DNA of 64,000 nt from Haliclystus octoradiatus (lineage: Eukaryota; Cnidaria; Staurozoa; Stauromedusae; Haliclystidae), in the NCBI GenBank assembly GCA_916610825.1, contig OU744448.1, forward strand, positions 21,555,032 through 21,619,031, in the 5' to 3' direction. The translations under genes were made by a program, and so were the position numbers. Shown in pieces: positions 33,480 through 46,266 of this stretch. A model generated the notes under the pieces. The model was not told where the DNA came from, made no database searches, and saw only the letters and a program-made list of their open reading frames with translations. The stretch's first letter is position 1. The number at the start of each line of letters is the position of its first letter.

Positions 33480-36000
33480 ATCAGATTACTAGCACTTGGC
33501 CTGAATGGTCCCACAGTTGCTACTACGACTGTGGTGACTTTGTGATAAGGTTAGAGCTCTGAATATCTTGCAGCTTTGCATTGTTCAAATCTAGCAGTGG
33601 CAGCTCTAGCAGCTTTACATGTCTGATCTAAACGAGAAGTAGCAAAGGCGTATTGGCAGGTATAGTCCCACACTGCACATTTTCCATGGGATTAGGGGAT
33701 CTGTGTGAGTCCATCAGGGCGTTTTTGATCGGATTGACACAAGCGCTGTGGCTCAAGAATGGATGGTATTCCGGCCGATCCATGGCACGTTTGATGATGT
33801 TGTTGATAGCGATTTGAACGTATGCTATTCGACATTTTTCGAAACAAGACGTAGAGTGGTGGCAATTCTTAGTTGTGTGTTATCCAGGAATAGATTAAAT
33901 GGTGGTATGGTAAACAGGAAAGCCATGCCCCAGCCGTATTTTCTCTTATAGCCCGTTAGCGGCTGATAGACCTATGATCAACCACTGATAAATAAAGTGT
34001 TGATGGTTGATGGTAATGGAGCTTCCTTGGACTTCATTTGCAATAGATCAATTGCATTTCTCTCATGTGATATGCTTGATGTTATATTTGATCTTTGAAA
34101 AATATCTTTCACAAGTGAATCAGTCAACCTGCAAGCAAGAAGCAATAAAAGCTGGCAAGGCTATATCAGTTGGTTTTCTGGTACCAAGTCCACCAGATGA
34201 AATTGGTAGCGATCCCTGTGCCTATTGTTCACCTTCCAGGGCGACATTCAAAATTTTCTCAAGGTTTCTTTTTAGTTCACCATCATAAGTCTCTAATACA
34301 ATATTGGAGTATAGCAAGGTGACGATTTAAAGTAGTAGTTAAGTCTAGGAATAGTAATAAAGTAAAAATAAGGTATAATGGAAATTAAAAAAGTTCAAGC
34401 GTTCACATAATAGCTTGAATTCAGAAAGTTTATAAGTAAATAGCTGATTGTAACCCAGACCGAAGAAGAGTCAGTTTCTCTTCTTCGATAATTTTGGCAT
34501 TAGAAAGGATCAAAGGAGCTACTTATATTCTATCTCCGAACTGGCATGGCTCACATTTGGCAATATTCAGTGTTGAGCCTACTTTTTCGCCTTTGGTTTG
34601 TATTAAGGTAAAATCGTCGGTAATGTTGTCCATGGGACCAATGAGTGTTCCATTGTTGAGATACCATAGGTTTAATTGCGATGTTAAACCTAAGGCAATA
34701 TATTGAATTGCAGTAGCGAAGAGCAGTGGGCCGAGAGCACCTTGTTGCACACCTTCTTCTGAGTCGAGATTAAATTCATCAAAAACAGCGTGGACTTGAA
34801 CCATAGCTTGATTGGACATACCTAATTATCTCTGGGTATTTTTGGGCCACGATATCCCATAGTTTATAACGGTGGAGTGAATTGTAAGCATTACTGAAAT
34901 GCACTTTCAGAACGTTAAATCTTTCCCCGTCATATTTCTTTGCTTCACTCGGTATCCTATATAGCGGCATAAACTGCAGCCTCAGCACCTCCAGACAGTG
35001 TTGTAAATACTCGTTACTAAAGTAACGCGTTACTCGTTACTCGTTACTTTTGGAGTAATTTTAGGAGTAATTAGTTACTTTTTTGAGAAAAGTAATAAGT
35101 AATCTAATTGATTACTTTTTGAAGTAACGAGTATTATTTGAGAGAAAGTAATTGACGTTACTTTTCAAATTACTTTTATGATTACAAAATATTTGCTTTG
35201 TTGTCTTGTGATAATTTTCAAAGGCGTTGCTGTCAATAAGTTCCGCTTTTTATTGTTCATTCTGCGATGCAATCTCACATTATTTGCAGCTTTCACGAGA
35301 GCTATTCAAACCAGGTGAATTGTGTGATATATGACCAATAAACCCTATCCCATAACCTATTCTTCTCTGATCTGGCATTGTTCTGTTGATCAATAGATTC
35401 AATAGTTTTTCACTTTTATTTGAGTGAGTTTCGAATATTGAAAAGATGATGTAAAATTTATGGCTATATGAATAGATTGATCCGACAAAAATAAACCATT
35501 TTAATAAATCAAATAAAACCATTTATTTGGCAACCTTCTTAGAAAGTTTTCAACGTCAATTTATCTTCTGCTGCAGTCACCAGTATTAAATTAATATTAT
35601 TGAATCGATCGTTCCCCTTCGTAAAAAACAAGATGGCCGCCATAATTGTCAAAACGAGACACGTCATTATCGAAAGGGAGGCAATATCTTTTGTTTCACA
35701 AGTTAAAGTAATCATGAAGTAATTAGTAATTAATTACTTTTTTTGGGAAAGTAATTAGTAATTGTAATCAATTACTTTTTAGGCTGAAGTAATTAGTAAT
35801 GTAATTAGTTACTTTTGAGGAAAAGTAATTTGTAATGTAATTTATTACTTTTCAAAAGTAATTCTCACATCACTGCCTCCAGATATTCCATAGCCCAGTT
35901 GATGTGGTCGTATGTTATTAACTGCCGTTTCTTGCACTGAGAATGATGCAAACTTTGAGCAGATACGCCTGTATGTTAACCCCACTGCTATGAGACGTGC
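33480..36000 (-). pseudogene. LINE with restriction-enzyme-like endonuclease, interrupted by a MITE
   Basis: Minus-strand blocks in order from about 35990: RLIAVGLTYRRICSKFA, QLGYGISGGAEAAV (split by the MITE 34996-35875), FNVLKVHFSNAYNSLHRYKL (motif A), EEGVQQGALGPLLF (motif B), LWYLNNGTLIGP (motif C), LNIAKCEPCQFG, then GSLPISSGGLG..KPTDIAL (about 34200), and finally near 33650-33750 an RPDGLT...VWDYTC block resembling the PD..D core of a restriction-like endonuclease. This order matches R2/HERO-type LINEs. Frameshifts and stops occur throughout. All three catalytic reverse transcriptase aspartates are changed (D to H in motif A, DD to NN in motif C). Dead copy. Confidence 0.8.
34996..35875. 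mobile_element. hAT-type MITE (880 bp)
   Basis: Flanked by a perfect 8-bp duplication CCTCCAGA (34988-34995 and 35876-35883), the hallmark of hAT insertion. The ends read CAGTGTTGTAAATAC on the left and, in reverse complement, CAGTGATGTGAGAATTAC on the right. The subterminal regions are packed with GTTACT/AGTAAT repeats. No transposase is encoded. Removing the element and one duplication copy rejoins the surrounding LINE sequence. Confidence 0.92.
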
Positions 36001-36549
36001 ATTTTATTGCTTTTCATCACTATTTGATTATTTTCAAGCTCTTAATCAATAAGTAGGGCGGCGTCGTTGTTTGATAGCAGATTATCTTTGTGAACATTTA
36101 AAGCTTAGTTAACTAAATAGATATATGTGAAAGTATGACATTGTTTAAGTTCATTTAACATGACTTCCACGGCTGTAACTTATGGGTTCGTATAGGGGAG
36201 GGGTGGGGGTGTGGCTGACTTTGCCAACAAAACCTGGACATGTTTAAACTATATTCGCATGTAAAAAAAACATTGTAAATTGGACTATTTTGTTTATGCG
36301 CACTTTTTTGCCATTACTAGCACTAAAAGAGATATATACTTAATACTTTTAGTTACAGATAAAATCAACAGAATAGAATGTATGATGATTAACAACATTG
36401 TACAAAACAATCAGTACTAATATTTGTGCTTGAGATTGATAGATCCTCAATTGTATTACGTGCGCATACTTTGAAGCTCTTAACAAGAAGGTGAATACCA
36501 CATAGGTCTTACTGATAATGAAATCAGTTAATCAAGTCCGTTTATCAAG

Positions 36550-37010
36550 CTACTTGGGAACATGTTCATATAGGAACGATATTTGTTTCACTATATTAAT
36601 AAATCTTCTTTTCTTTAGAACACTAGAGGTAATATCTTCAAGATCGACATTTTCTATTAAATGTCTCTCAGCGGATAAGATCATCAAACTATTCAATCTT
36701 TCGTCAGATGTTGATGAGCAATTTTTTACTATTTTCATTTTGCAAAATGTCGTCTCATTTTCAGCAACAGTAACAGGAGCTGTGTAGAGTAATTTACAAG
36801 CTATATAGACAGTAGGAAACAAATTCTGAAGATCGAATGCTAAATTGTACATTCAATTCAAATTTATCAGAGGATGCTCGAGCAAACTTGCCAGTGGCTT
36901 TATCTTTTCTAAGCAAATATCAGCATTCTCAGTATACTCACGTATCAGGGAATGCAATACTTCAATCATCGACTTACGATAAAATTCGAAGAATCCAATG
37001 TCTGCAGTAG
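36550..37010 (-). pseudogene. hAT-family transposase C-terminus
   Basis: The minus strand reads FFEFYRKSMIEVLHSLI upstream, then one stop, then NLFPTVYIACKLLYTAPVTV, AENETTFCKMKIVKN, DERLNSLMILSAERHLIENV. This is the hAT dimerisation domain (the usual P.N.A.ERSFS.LK..K...RS....RL..L....E layout) with several substitutions. The N-terminal DDE part is absent. It lies about 0.7 kb from the hAT MITE, but nothing shows that this transposase mobilised it. Confidence 0.8.
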
Positions 37011-37114
37011 ATTCGTGTAGCTTCTTTCGCGGCTATTATTACTCATTTTGAATAGATTTATTGAAAGTATATATTATATATATATATGAGCAAAATCAAA
37101 ATATGTAAAATATG

Positions 37115-37740
37115 TCATATCATGAGATCAATCGTGAGACAATTGATCAATCGTGAAGGCTTGTTCTTGTTATTGAGCTTGTTACAGATAGACTGTTTTT
37201 TATGCATTTTGATGTTATAATCACCTAACAAAGTTGCTTTACTATTCTCCGTATCTAAAGCACTAAGTAGGTCTAAAAATGATTTGAAAAAATTACAATT
37301 TGTTTTAGGATGACCATAGATGGATGAAATTTGCAACTTGCCTTTACTTTTAGGAATTGTTACTTGTATGCATTTATTCATTAGATCTGGGATGTCTAGA
37401 TCATCGTGAGAATTAAATTTTAATTCAATTTTAACATAGGTTAATACACCCTGTTCCACTATAAACTCACCACTAGTATCTATTTTAACTAGTTCAGAAT
37501 ACCCCTATATAGCAATCGTTTCATTACTGATATCCTTGTCTAGCCATGATTCAGAAATACAGAGATTGTCCGGATGATGCAGACACACAAAATCGTGAAT
37601 AGAATTTAAATGGCATAGCATACCACCTTGCACAGAGTTTATATGAAAAACTTTCAAGCCACCACTTAGTACATACTCACGGAAATCATTATCATCAAGT
37701 TTTGGATTGAGTTCTATATCGCCAAAAAGCAGTAGAATAA
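37115..37740 (-). pseudogene. LINE apurinic-type endonuclease fragment
   Basis: From about 37735 down: GDIELNPKLDD, LKVFHINSVQGG, LCISESWLDKDISNETI, one stop, GYSELVKIDTSGEFI, VEQGVLTYVKIEL, LQISSIYGHPKTN, KATLLGDYNIK. This is the opening of a LINE ORF2 of the EEP endonuclease class (SE.WL, Y..P, GD.N motifs). The catalytic GDFN is GDYN. Reverse transcriptase does not follow, so it is a truncated relic. Confidence 0.8.
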
Positions 37741-37744
37741 TCCA

Positions 37745-40700
37745 ATATTAGTTATCCAATATTTCTATTACCAAATTTACATAATTTAAGATCTAAAAAA
37801 AATGTTTGATGTAAAGCAATCTGCACCAATATATTTTCAACCATCTTCAGCACATTATTAGCAAATTATAACCCTTTTGATGGAATAGAAGCTGGAACAA
37901 ATAATGCATCAAGCACAAAATGTAATAAGCATTGTTTTAAGTGATTGCTGATCCAATTAAAAATGTAGTAGAAATAGATAGTGTTCCTTCCTTCTAAGTG
38001 TTCTAAAATGGAATGTTAAATGCCTCTAATTTAACAATTCATATATATATATCCAAACCAATGCTTCATTATAGCAATTTCTTTTCTTTAATTTAATAAA
38101 CAACCCAAAATGACAATATAATAGATAAAAATCAAACAACCAACCCTCCATCACATCAAGACCAACGTCCAAATGCAAACTAATAGATCCAGTTAAAAAT
38201 GTTGTGGGTCATTCCTTCTTTATTAATAACACATGAACCCTCATTGACCACGGGTCTATTGTGATAAACATTGAATTGTGCATTGAAAAGTCTGTTCACT
38301 CCAAATCGTATAGCCGAAATTGAGCTATTTGATTAAAGGGTGATATCATGTTTTCTCGCTTCTGATTTGATACTAATTCAGTAGCATTGCGTTCATACGT
38401 AAATGTTTCCTTTTTGCAGCAGTAGTATGTTAAAAAATGTAACGGAATGAGATAAAGGAGTTTTATAATATTCATTTTATATACAATCAATACTTAATGT
38501 AGATTTGATGGATTTAATAAAAACCACAAAATACATACTGATAAAACACTATAAGAAGAAAGTATAACGCAATTTTATAGCTGAATTTTTTTTTAAATCT
38601 TAATCCTTTTTATGTGTTAAATATCCTGCTATGCGTATGCAAGGTTCAAATATAATAAAATCCTACAATATTTAATCCAATATAAAATTTTTAAAAACTA
38701 CGTACACTATTTAAATTTTGTTCATTTTCAAAAGTTCCCATTATATTATACTAATCGCATATCCTCTCTGTACTAACGTGTGTTCTTGTCTACCGCATAT
38801 ATCCTTGATGAAGGACAGGGCGGATAGAGCATAACTTCCCATTTTCTATATTGCCAAGGGCTTTTTTTATCTCAGTATTTTCCCTAGCTGCTCCTGCTTT
38901 TGGAGCGGTTGTCCCAAGATGGATAAGGCCAGAGTATTTGGAAAAATAAAATCCAATCGGGAATCCAATAAGACGCAGTGAACTTTCTACAGTGGAATGC
39001 TATTAATACCGTCAATTCTATTTAAATCTGTCCTTTCCATCTTATACCTCCTTTTTTCGGTAGCTTCAATTTGGCTTGTGAAACCATAATAGAGTATTCA
39101 AATAATGGATTACAGGCAATGGTTATTCCTTTGTTGTGAGGAAGGTTGTTTAAATGCCTCTCTATGCCATAGCTAATACCCCCAAAGCTTGATCTGCTGT
39201 AGTCGCTGTCACCTATGGACCTACGTCGCTGTAAAAAATACGGAGATTGGCATCCAATGTTTCCATATTCATTTTTTCTAATGATGTAGAAATGTTTCGA
39301 TGTTCAAGCCATTCTTAAATGAGCAAAGACCCCGTGGCAAAGACAATATTGTTTTTATGATATATGTAGTAATGGGTTAATTATGTGTATTTAAAACTAA
39401 CGCATAGTTAACTTTACATTTGACATATTACCTTCAAAAACTGAATTAGCATATTTTGTCTTGTGCTTTGTGTTGACATTTTGTGCACTTCTTAATAAGT
39501 CGTCCACCGCATTATCTGTTGTGGCCAGGAACCGTGATGTACTAATACCATCCTTTTGAAAACCATACCCGAATTCAAAATTTTATTGGAAGACATTAAT
39601 TGTTGTTCTGATATCCATTTTTAAAAACAAAACTTGCTCTTTCGACCAATCAGATCGCTGAAAACCTTCGTGGTATTTTAGAATTAAAATCAAAGCACCC
39701 TATGTTATCGTTATATCGTTACAGTCCAACTCGGTTGATATTTCTTTTAGAATGTTCCTGTTTTCTTCAAATGAGGAGGGTTATTTTCTGAACACCATCA
39801 GTCGGTGTATATTTCAGTACTTTTCGCTTCTTGGATCCTCTCTTCTGCACGCTTTCTAAAAAATATACACATATATCAAATAGAAACAAGATTAAGATTG
39901 TATGTTTGTCTGTCAGATTGTTTAACTACCAACATTTGTTATTTGAGCAATAGTTCTTCCATTAAAACCCAAAATTTAAATAAAAGTTCCCGTTGATAAC
40001 ATTCCAATATAGTTGAGAAAAACAGTATACATCTAGTAAGTAATACATAATATCAATAACACAGAATTAAAAACGAAGTATGCAGTCATTCCCTGAGCAT
40101 GCAAAAGCGTGTCCATCGCCAATGAAGGTGCCAACGAGAAACCATTATAATATGAACATAGCAACACTATAATAACTAACTTGATAGCATATATATTTAA
40201 TGTATTTTTTGTATTTTTGTTGTTGTTGTTGTTGTTGAGTTGTTCTGGTTGATATGCCTATACGGTATGGTTTAATCCAACAAGTTTGACATAATAACAT
40301 GATTATTTTTCCTGTTATCTTTGAACTTGACACTTGTGAAAATGTTATTTTCATTAAGAAGTCTATATCTAGCATATGATCATTCAGCTCATTGAAGAAC
40401 GTATTGATATTTACCGATGACAGCAAAATGATCGCTATTAAATCTATCACATATGCGGCACTCTGGATCATTTACCATCAGTTGTCGATAAAAGTCTCTG
40501 AAAGTGCTATTCTGTTGAACGGCATACTTTGATAACGTTTTCCCTTTTTTGAGTAATCCAGCATTTTTCTTAAATTCTAGAAATCTGTGCTTGATGATTG
40601 AGTTTTGGGCTCCTATCAATTCTTAATTCTTTTCAGCCAAGGTTTTTGCCTTCCTTTGCTTCTATCGCCAGGAAGGTCTGGAAAATAATTTGCTGTTGTC

Positions 40701-40841
40701 AGAATTGTTGTGACAACCAATCACAAAGCAATATCCCTTATTTGGATATTTTGCAAAGGCCATCGTAATTATGGCCATTATTTGTTTTGTTTTTCAAATT
40801 ATTCAGTTGCGGGATATTAATTGTGCGTGCTTAGTTTCAAT
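37745..40841. other. Interval with no confidently recognised gene
   Basis: AT-rich, with short microsatellites (TA near 38041-38052, GTT repeat at 40216-40237). The minus-strand frames at 40145-40471 and 40389-40619 contain a few plausible segments (for example CRICDRFNSDHFAVIG) but no family could be named. Confidence 0.4.
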
Positions 40842-40925
40842 TCAATTCCATAACTTTATTTCAATGTCAATGTTTTTAGCTTCACATAACTAATTAGGGA
40901 CACTATATAATATTTGAGTTAACAC

Positions 40926-40999
<74 letters not shown>

Positions 41000-41083
41000 G
41001 TGTTAACTCAAATATTATATAGTGTCCCTAATTAGTTATGTGAAGCTAAAAACATTGACATTGAAATAAAGTTATGGAATTGA
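40842..41083. repeat. Perfect 242-bp palindrome with (TA)34 core
   Basis: Positions 40842-40962 are the exact reverse complement of 40963-41083. Each arm has about 87 bases of unique sequence (starting TCAATTCCATAACTTTATTT) and runs into an uninterrupted TA tract at 40929-40996. No coding content. Extrusion as a long hairpin is expected. Confidence 0.95.
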
Positions 41084-41829
41084 CACAAAACTGAGTAAAA
41101 CTTTAAAAAAAAATAAAGAATGGATAAAAAAAATTAAATTTAAATTTATTAATTGCAAATATATGTATATTTTTATTTTTTTATTATTATTATTTATCAA
41201 CATTTCACTTTTTGAAGTTGCATTTTAATTTACTGTCAAGTGGTATTTTTATTTGTGAGACCATCATTATTATTTTGTGGAATTTTGCACATCAACTGCA
41301 AATCGAACATAGAACTCCATTGTTTGTTTCAAACAGACTTCCGAAAATTTAACGTTCCAAAATCGAATTATTCAAATTTCTTGAAAAATTTGTAATAAAT
41401 ATGTTCAATTTCATTATAAATATAACTTATACTAATAAACATACTATACACCACGAATTTTTGGGTGACAAGTCTAATCTTTTCTTCTTCATTTTTTTTG
41501 GTTGGAGAATGTTCATGGTTAACCCTGATTCATTTGTTCTGAAACCAGCAGTAGTATTCTAGTCGCCAATATGTTTTAGGCATTTGGATAAATGCCGAAC
41601 ATTCTGGATTTAACTTCTTTATGTCTTTCTTTACTGCTCTGAATCCTTTGAGACTCTAAGTAGCCTCATACATTCTTGCAATTCATTAAAAATTGTTCAG
41701 TGGAGCTCCATCCACCATAGTGATTCTTTGATGCCTTGTTGTGGGTCATCGTTGCATAGTTTGTTCCATTCAAATCTTCATTAGAAGAGAATCTGTTCAT
41801 TCATGTATAATAACGTATAACCTATTGCA

Positions 41830-42150
41830 TAATATTTACATGCTTTTGTTATATTCAAGTCCTGATTCATTTTCTCGTGATTGAAATTGTTCTATTAAAT
41901 CTACCAGCAAATATTCAGCTAGTAAAGTTTGATACAAACAATTTATCCTTCAATCCTGAATCAGCCAATCTTTTGAAAATAGCTGCAATAAATACTCATA
42001 ATTCTGAAATACACCCAATCGTAATACAATAAGCTTCTTTAAATCAGCATAAGACTTGTTTACTATATTCCCACTATTTCCATGCATAGATTCAAAGATA
42101 ATAGAAAACATCAGTTCATTAAGAATTAGTTTTTCAGATTTTGCCTTTAA
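41830..42150 (-). pseudogene. Unrecognised coding-like relic
   Basis: The minus strand translates without a stop for about 75 codons (LKAKSEKLILNELMFSIIFE, NKSYADLKKLIVLRLG, NYEYLLQLFSKDWLIQD) and resumes after a stop. Composition is protein-like but no family was recognised. Confidence 0.25.
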
Positions 42151-42589
42151 TGGCTTTAATAATTCAAATACGGCCTCTAATTGTGGTTGAGTGGTTGTAG
42201 TTGTTTATATAGGCAGAATGTTGATACATGATATTAATTATGAATACCTTTATTCGTTTTATTAAACAATGTGTTGAATACTGACCAGTTAGTTGTATAC
42301 GCTTTGCTTGATAATTTAAACAGTGCACATGGATGTTAACACAATATTTTAAATTCACCCCATGTTTATTTTACCTATAAATTTTTTTTTTGGTAAAATA
42401 TACCATATTAGAAATTCCCATTTCGGAATAAACCGCCATCCTCTATCTCTCCCCACCAACGCTTTTGGACTTTTACCTTTCCTTTTTCTACAACTGATAC
42501 AAATTGGATCATTTAAATTTATGCTCCATTTTCCATTTCTTGATAGTCATGTGCTGTATAATTGTAAATGTTATTTTATGAGCTGTTTC

Positions 42590-43090
42590 CATGTTCGCGT
42601 TCCAAATTCTCGACGTACTGTTTGGAGATTTTCTTCTACACTCTTATGCCGTGTTGCACACGAGAAATATTATTGCTCTTTGGCATAGCTGAAGTGTGTT
42701 GGTAACTCTATCTTTGAGCGTTGTTGCTGCAGAATTTGTAAATTTGACAGTAGAGGATATTTGGCATCGAACAATGTTTGGCTTTCTCAATCTGTTCCAG
42801 TGGAATGAAGTTGATGGACAGTATATGTGTTTGTCTTTTGGTATAGGATACCTTGCAACCTATTTGAAATTGGTTAGTGGCATCAAATTTACCTTCAATA
42901 TTGTTATCAGAGATGTAAAAACCCGGCTGCCAAATAATCCACTCATCGTCATGTTATTTTGAATTGTTTGGTTTTGCTTGTGTTATCGTCGTGTTGGTTG
43001 TGTGATGTCTCAACTACATGATACCCTCTCAATTCCCCCCCTTTTCAATGCCCTCCGTAAGCTTCAATTCTTCAAGCGCTGTAAGGTAAA
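42590..43090 (-). mobile_element. Stray fragment of the Penelope-like element
   Basis: Matches 24880-25270 and 32100-32230, sharing TTTTCTTCTACACTC, GCTCTTTGGCATAGCTGAAG, GTTATCAGAGATGTAAAAA and a GTGTTATCG.CGTGTTGGTTG end. It is more diverged than the array copies and lacks the reverse transcriptase. It lies about 10 kb from the array in the same orientation. Confidence 0.7.
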
Positions 43091-43099
43091 TAGTTTCAA

Positions 43100-45280
43100 A
43101 AACAACAATTGAATACTTTTAAGCTTTTATTAACTAAACAAATCACAAATTAATGCAATGTCTCAGATCTATCATCTTTCTCGCTAACTCACACATACTC
43201 TTTTTTACTTCGTGCATTTTCTATTCAAGTAAGTAAAATAAACATTAATAACATATCTAACGATGCATGTAACGTATAATATAAGTTAATGATGACATCA
43301 ATAGATGTATTGAAGCACATGCCTCACAGAACTCTAGTTCTAAAAAATCAATAATATCATAACACAATGTACAAAGAAAACATTATGTAACATCAAAATC
43401 CGCCAATCAAAGCGGCAGTCGACGAACACGGACTGGTAGATTATCAACATCACGATTAATAATATCGTCTTCATCTGAAGAATAATTATGCATGATATCA
43501 CTAGTTACATTCTCCACTCCATCATAATCATGTAGTACAGGATTTCTGACTTCAAGTTCGCTCTAGAGATCAACAGACAATGGACGATACATGATACCAT
43601 CATTCTCAAAAATTTAACGATATTATTATATAAGAGTAATAGTGAAGTCATAAATTTACTATAATGGACGGTATCAACGGTATTTAAAGGAGTGCACATA
43701 AATTAGCTGGATTTCTGAATCGATGTCACCTTCCATTAAATTAGTTTGTCTTGCTTTGATTGGTATTGTTAAAAAAATTCATCTGATTGCTCATGTGCGC
43801 ATTGTTTTCTCTCTATGATAAATCACACTCCAGATATGATTGTTCCGGAGGTCGATAATATTCTGGTGCCTTTCTCTTCTTTGTAGTAGCTGCTTCGTTG
43901 TCTGTTACTAGCAGAACTTAACTCGACTAAGCGCGTAGATTTTTGTTTGCCTCTCCCAGGGAATATGAATAATGAAGTAGTTCCCATAATAATAAACTAA
44001 AATAACGAAATAGTGTGGATAATATCCTAAATTATCAGACCGATTTCTTGACTAATTCTCATTGCAGAGTATGCCTGTCGACATGTATCGTTTTGTAAAC
44101 TTGTGTACAGAACAAGTCAATCTATCAGGTGATTCATTTCTTATCACCATGTTTGCTGTTTCGTGTTTATTTTTCGGCCAATAAGAGGTCATTGTTCCCT
44201 AAATATATTAACTACAGATCAAACGCTTTATAAAAAAGTACTTAAAAGCACTTATTGCGACATTTGGGATAGGATTATCGTCGTTTGGTTTCTTTCCTAA
44301 TGCGTTTGAGATGACGTTGCAGCATTGTCTTCGGGGGTTATCAGATGACTTTGAATTATAACGATATGTTGACTGCTTGTTCCTGTGTCCACAAACTGAC
44401 ATAATATGGTGATTCGCCATTCCTGAATTTGATAGAGGTGCTTCGAAAGTCCATCATCTATGCTGGTGTTTTCGTCATTTCTGCAAGTGCATTAACACCC
44501 AAAGGACGATTTTTATATCATGCTGTTCCTGCATCCAATGGTGTTCAGTGCCTTTTTGGATATTGAGATAATGCAAAATAAATTTAGCATCAGAATGTAT
44601 TTTTTGATTTCTCCATATCCGTCAAATTTGTTAACTTTTGTATAACCTTCCAATATTGTTATATTGATTTTTTTTATATTAATAATATAAAATAAAGTAA
44701 AATAATTTCAATTTGTCAGCGTCATCTTTTGGGGCTGAAATTGATCGCAAAGTTGAATGAAAATTTTCAACAGGATATTAATCTTGGAGGTTCAAATTGT
44801 TCATAAAAAGGTAAAAATGTGGATTCTCAATCATTTTCCAATACATAATGTTCGAGAGCCATATCAGTGGTGCTTTGTTGTAATGATGTCTTTTAAAACA
44901 ATAGAACATTACCCACACTCTTATCATTGAGTAATTATATTCCTCTGCATTGCCTTGTTATAATGTAACGGAATAAATTGACAAAGCGAGAGGAAGATAG
45001 ATATCAAACAAATTGACAAGATATAAAAATGCAATGTTTTTGCACCCCTTAAGCTGCATCAATATCTGATTCCTAATTATCGTCCATCCCCCATATAAAA
45101 TTTCTTCCAAAAAGGAAATCCTCTATGGTTTCGGTTTCTTTGCAAGAACCTTAAATTTACCAAAAATTGCTGTGTATGCAGTTTGGAAAAATTCAAATGT
45201 TCAACAGACACACACATTCTCTCACATTGAGCTGAACATGGAGAGGACCAATGAACGGGATAATATTTTTAAAATATTTG
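43100..45280. other. No recognised feature
   Basis: AT-rich. The 70-residue minus-strand frame at 44208-44420 has no recognised motif. Nothing else stands out. Confidence 0.45.
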
Positions 45281-45299
45281 GAATCTGAACTTTCAGAAG

Positions 45300-45581
45300 A
45301 TGCTGAATAGTTTAACTGTCTTGTATAAAGTTGTGCCGGCCAATCGTCAGGTAGCTCACGACTTGCTTCGTGATGCTACATATGCGTTGATCCTTTCTCG
45401 TCTAGGTTATTGCAGTTCAATATACTCGAACTCACCATCGAATATGCTACGTCCAATTCAAATGGTAATTAATGCAGTTTCGCGTATAATATATGGCCGC
45501 TCTGAGAATACTCAAATTGTGAACTGTCGCCTACGTCCAATCCGGAACAGATTGCTTGGACCTAAAACGAATAAAGAATAA
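45300..45581 (+). pseudogene. LINE reverse transcriptase C-terminal fragment
   Basis: An open frame with LLRDATYALILSRLGYCSSI and LRPIQMVINAVSRIIYG, the conserved SRLDYCNSL...L..LQ..QN.A.R.I segment found after the thumb in CR1/Jockey-type LINEs. About 94 codons survive, with no catalytic core. Confidence 0.75.
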
Positions 45582-46213
45582 CTATTTGTAATAATGGTAT
45601 TATTACTTAAGGAAATTAAAATTTTGCAATAAGGACAAAAACATTACGAAGCTTGAATTTGCTGCTTTAAGGTTGTTTTGGACAAATTGTATCTCAGGAT
45701 AAATTGTAAAAGTCATAAATATAAACACCACATACGTATCAAATTATCATTAGGTAATATGATGCCTTGTCGACTTATGATTTTGAATGCTATTATGTAC
45801 AGGATTTATGGCGGTTGTTAAATTGTTTTTAAAATTTATTTTCAATTATGTAAATCTTGTTTCTAAACATTACTGTGCTACTATACATACTGTATCTATA
45901 TCTGATTTGAGATAAATAACAGCGATAATTATCTCATTTAGCTGTCATTTATCATAAATTTATAAAGTAAGAATTTATTAATGCATCTGTATCCTTTCTT
46001 TAATTCTTACCTTTGAGAACGAATCATGTTGTTAATAATTTGAAGACAGCCTTGCTCTATATTCCTTTTTACTGAATGAGTTAAAAATACAGTGAGAACA
46101 TAAAAAATCATGTTTACCATAATGTTTATAAAAAATGCCATTGAAAAAATATTTAAAGAGTTTTGAATGACCAGCAGCCTTTGCTTTGTTTTGTTGTTTT
46201 GATTACAAGAAAC

Positions 46214-46266
46214 GAGGCTAATCCTCTGGAAAGTGACGTCAGCGCTCACGTCAGAGGATTGTCCTC
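46214..46266. repeat. Short hairpin containing a CRE-like TGACGTCA
   Basis: Arms AATCCTCTG (46220-46228) and CAGAGGATT (46252-46260), with outer GAGG/CCTC. The loop holds TGACGTCAGCGCTCACGTCA with a perfect cAMP-response-type octamer at 46234-46241. It may be regulatory or only a small foldback. Confidence 0.4.

Noticed and set aside
35280..35522. 80-residue minus-strand frame
   Set aside because: Internal to the non-coding hAT MITE; no homology to transposases.
40145..40619. Minus-strand frames with a Cys/His segment
   Set aside because: No recognisable family, and one frame includes translated GTT microsatellite (poly-Gln); not supported as a gene.
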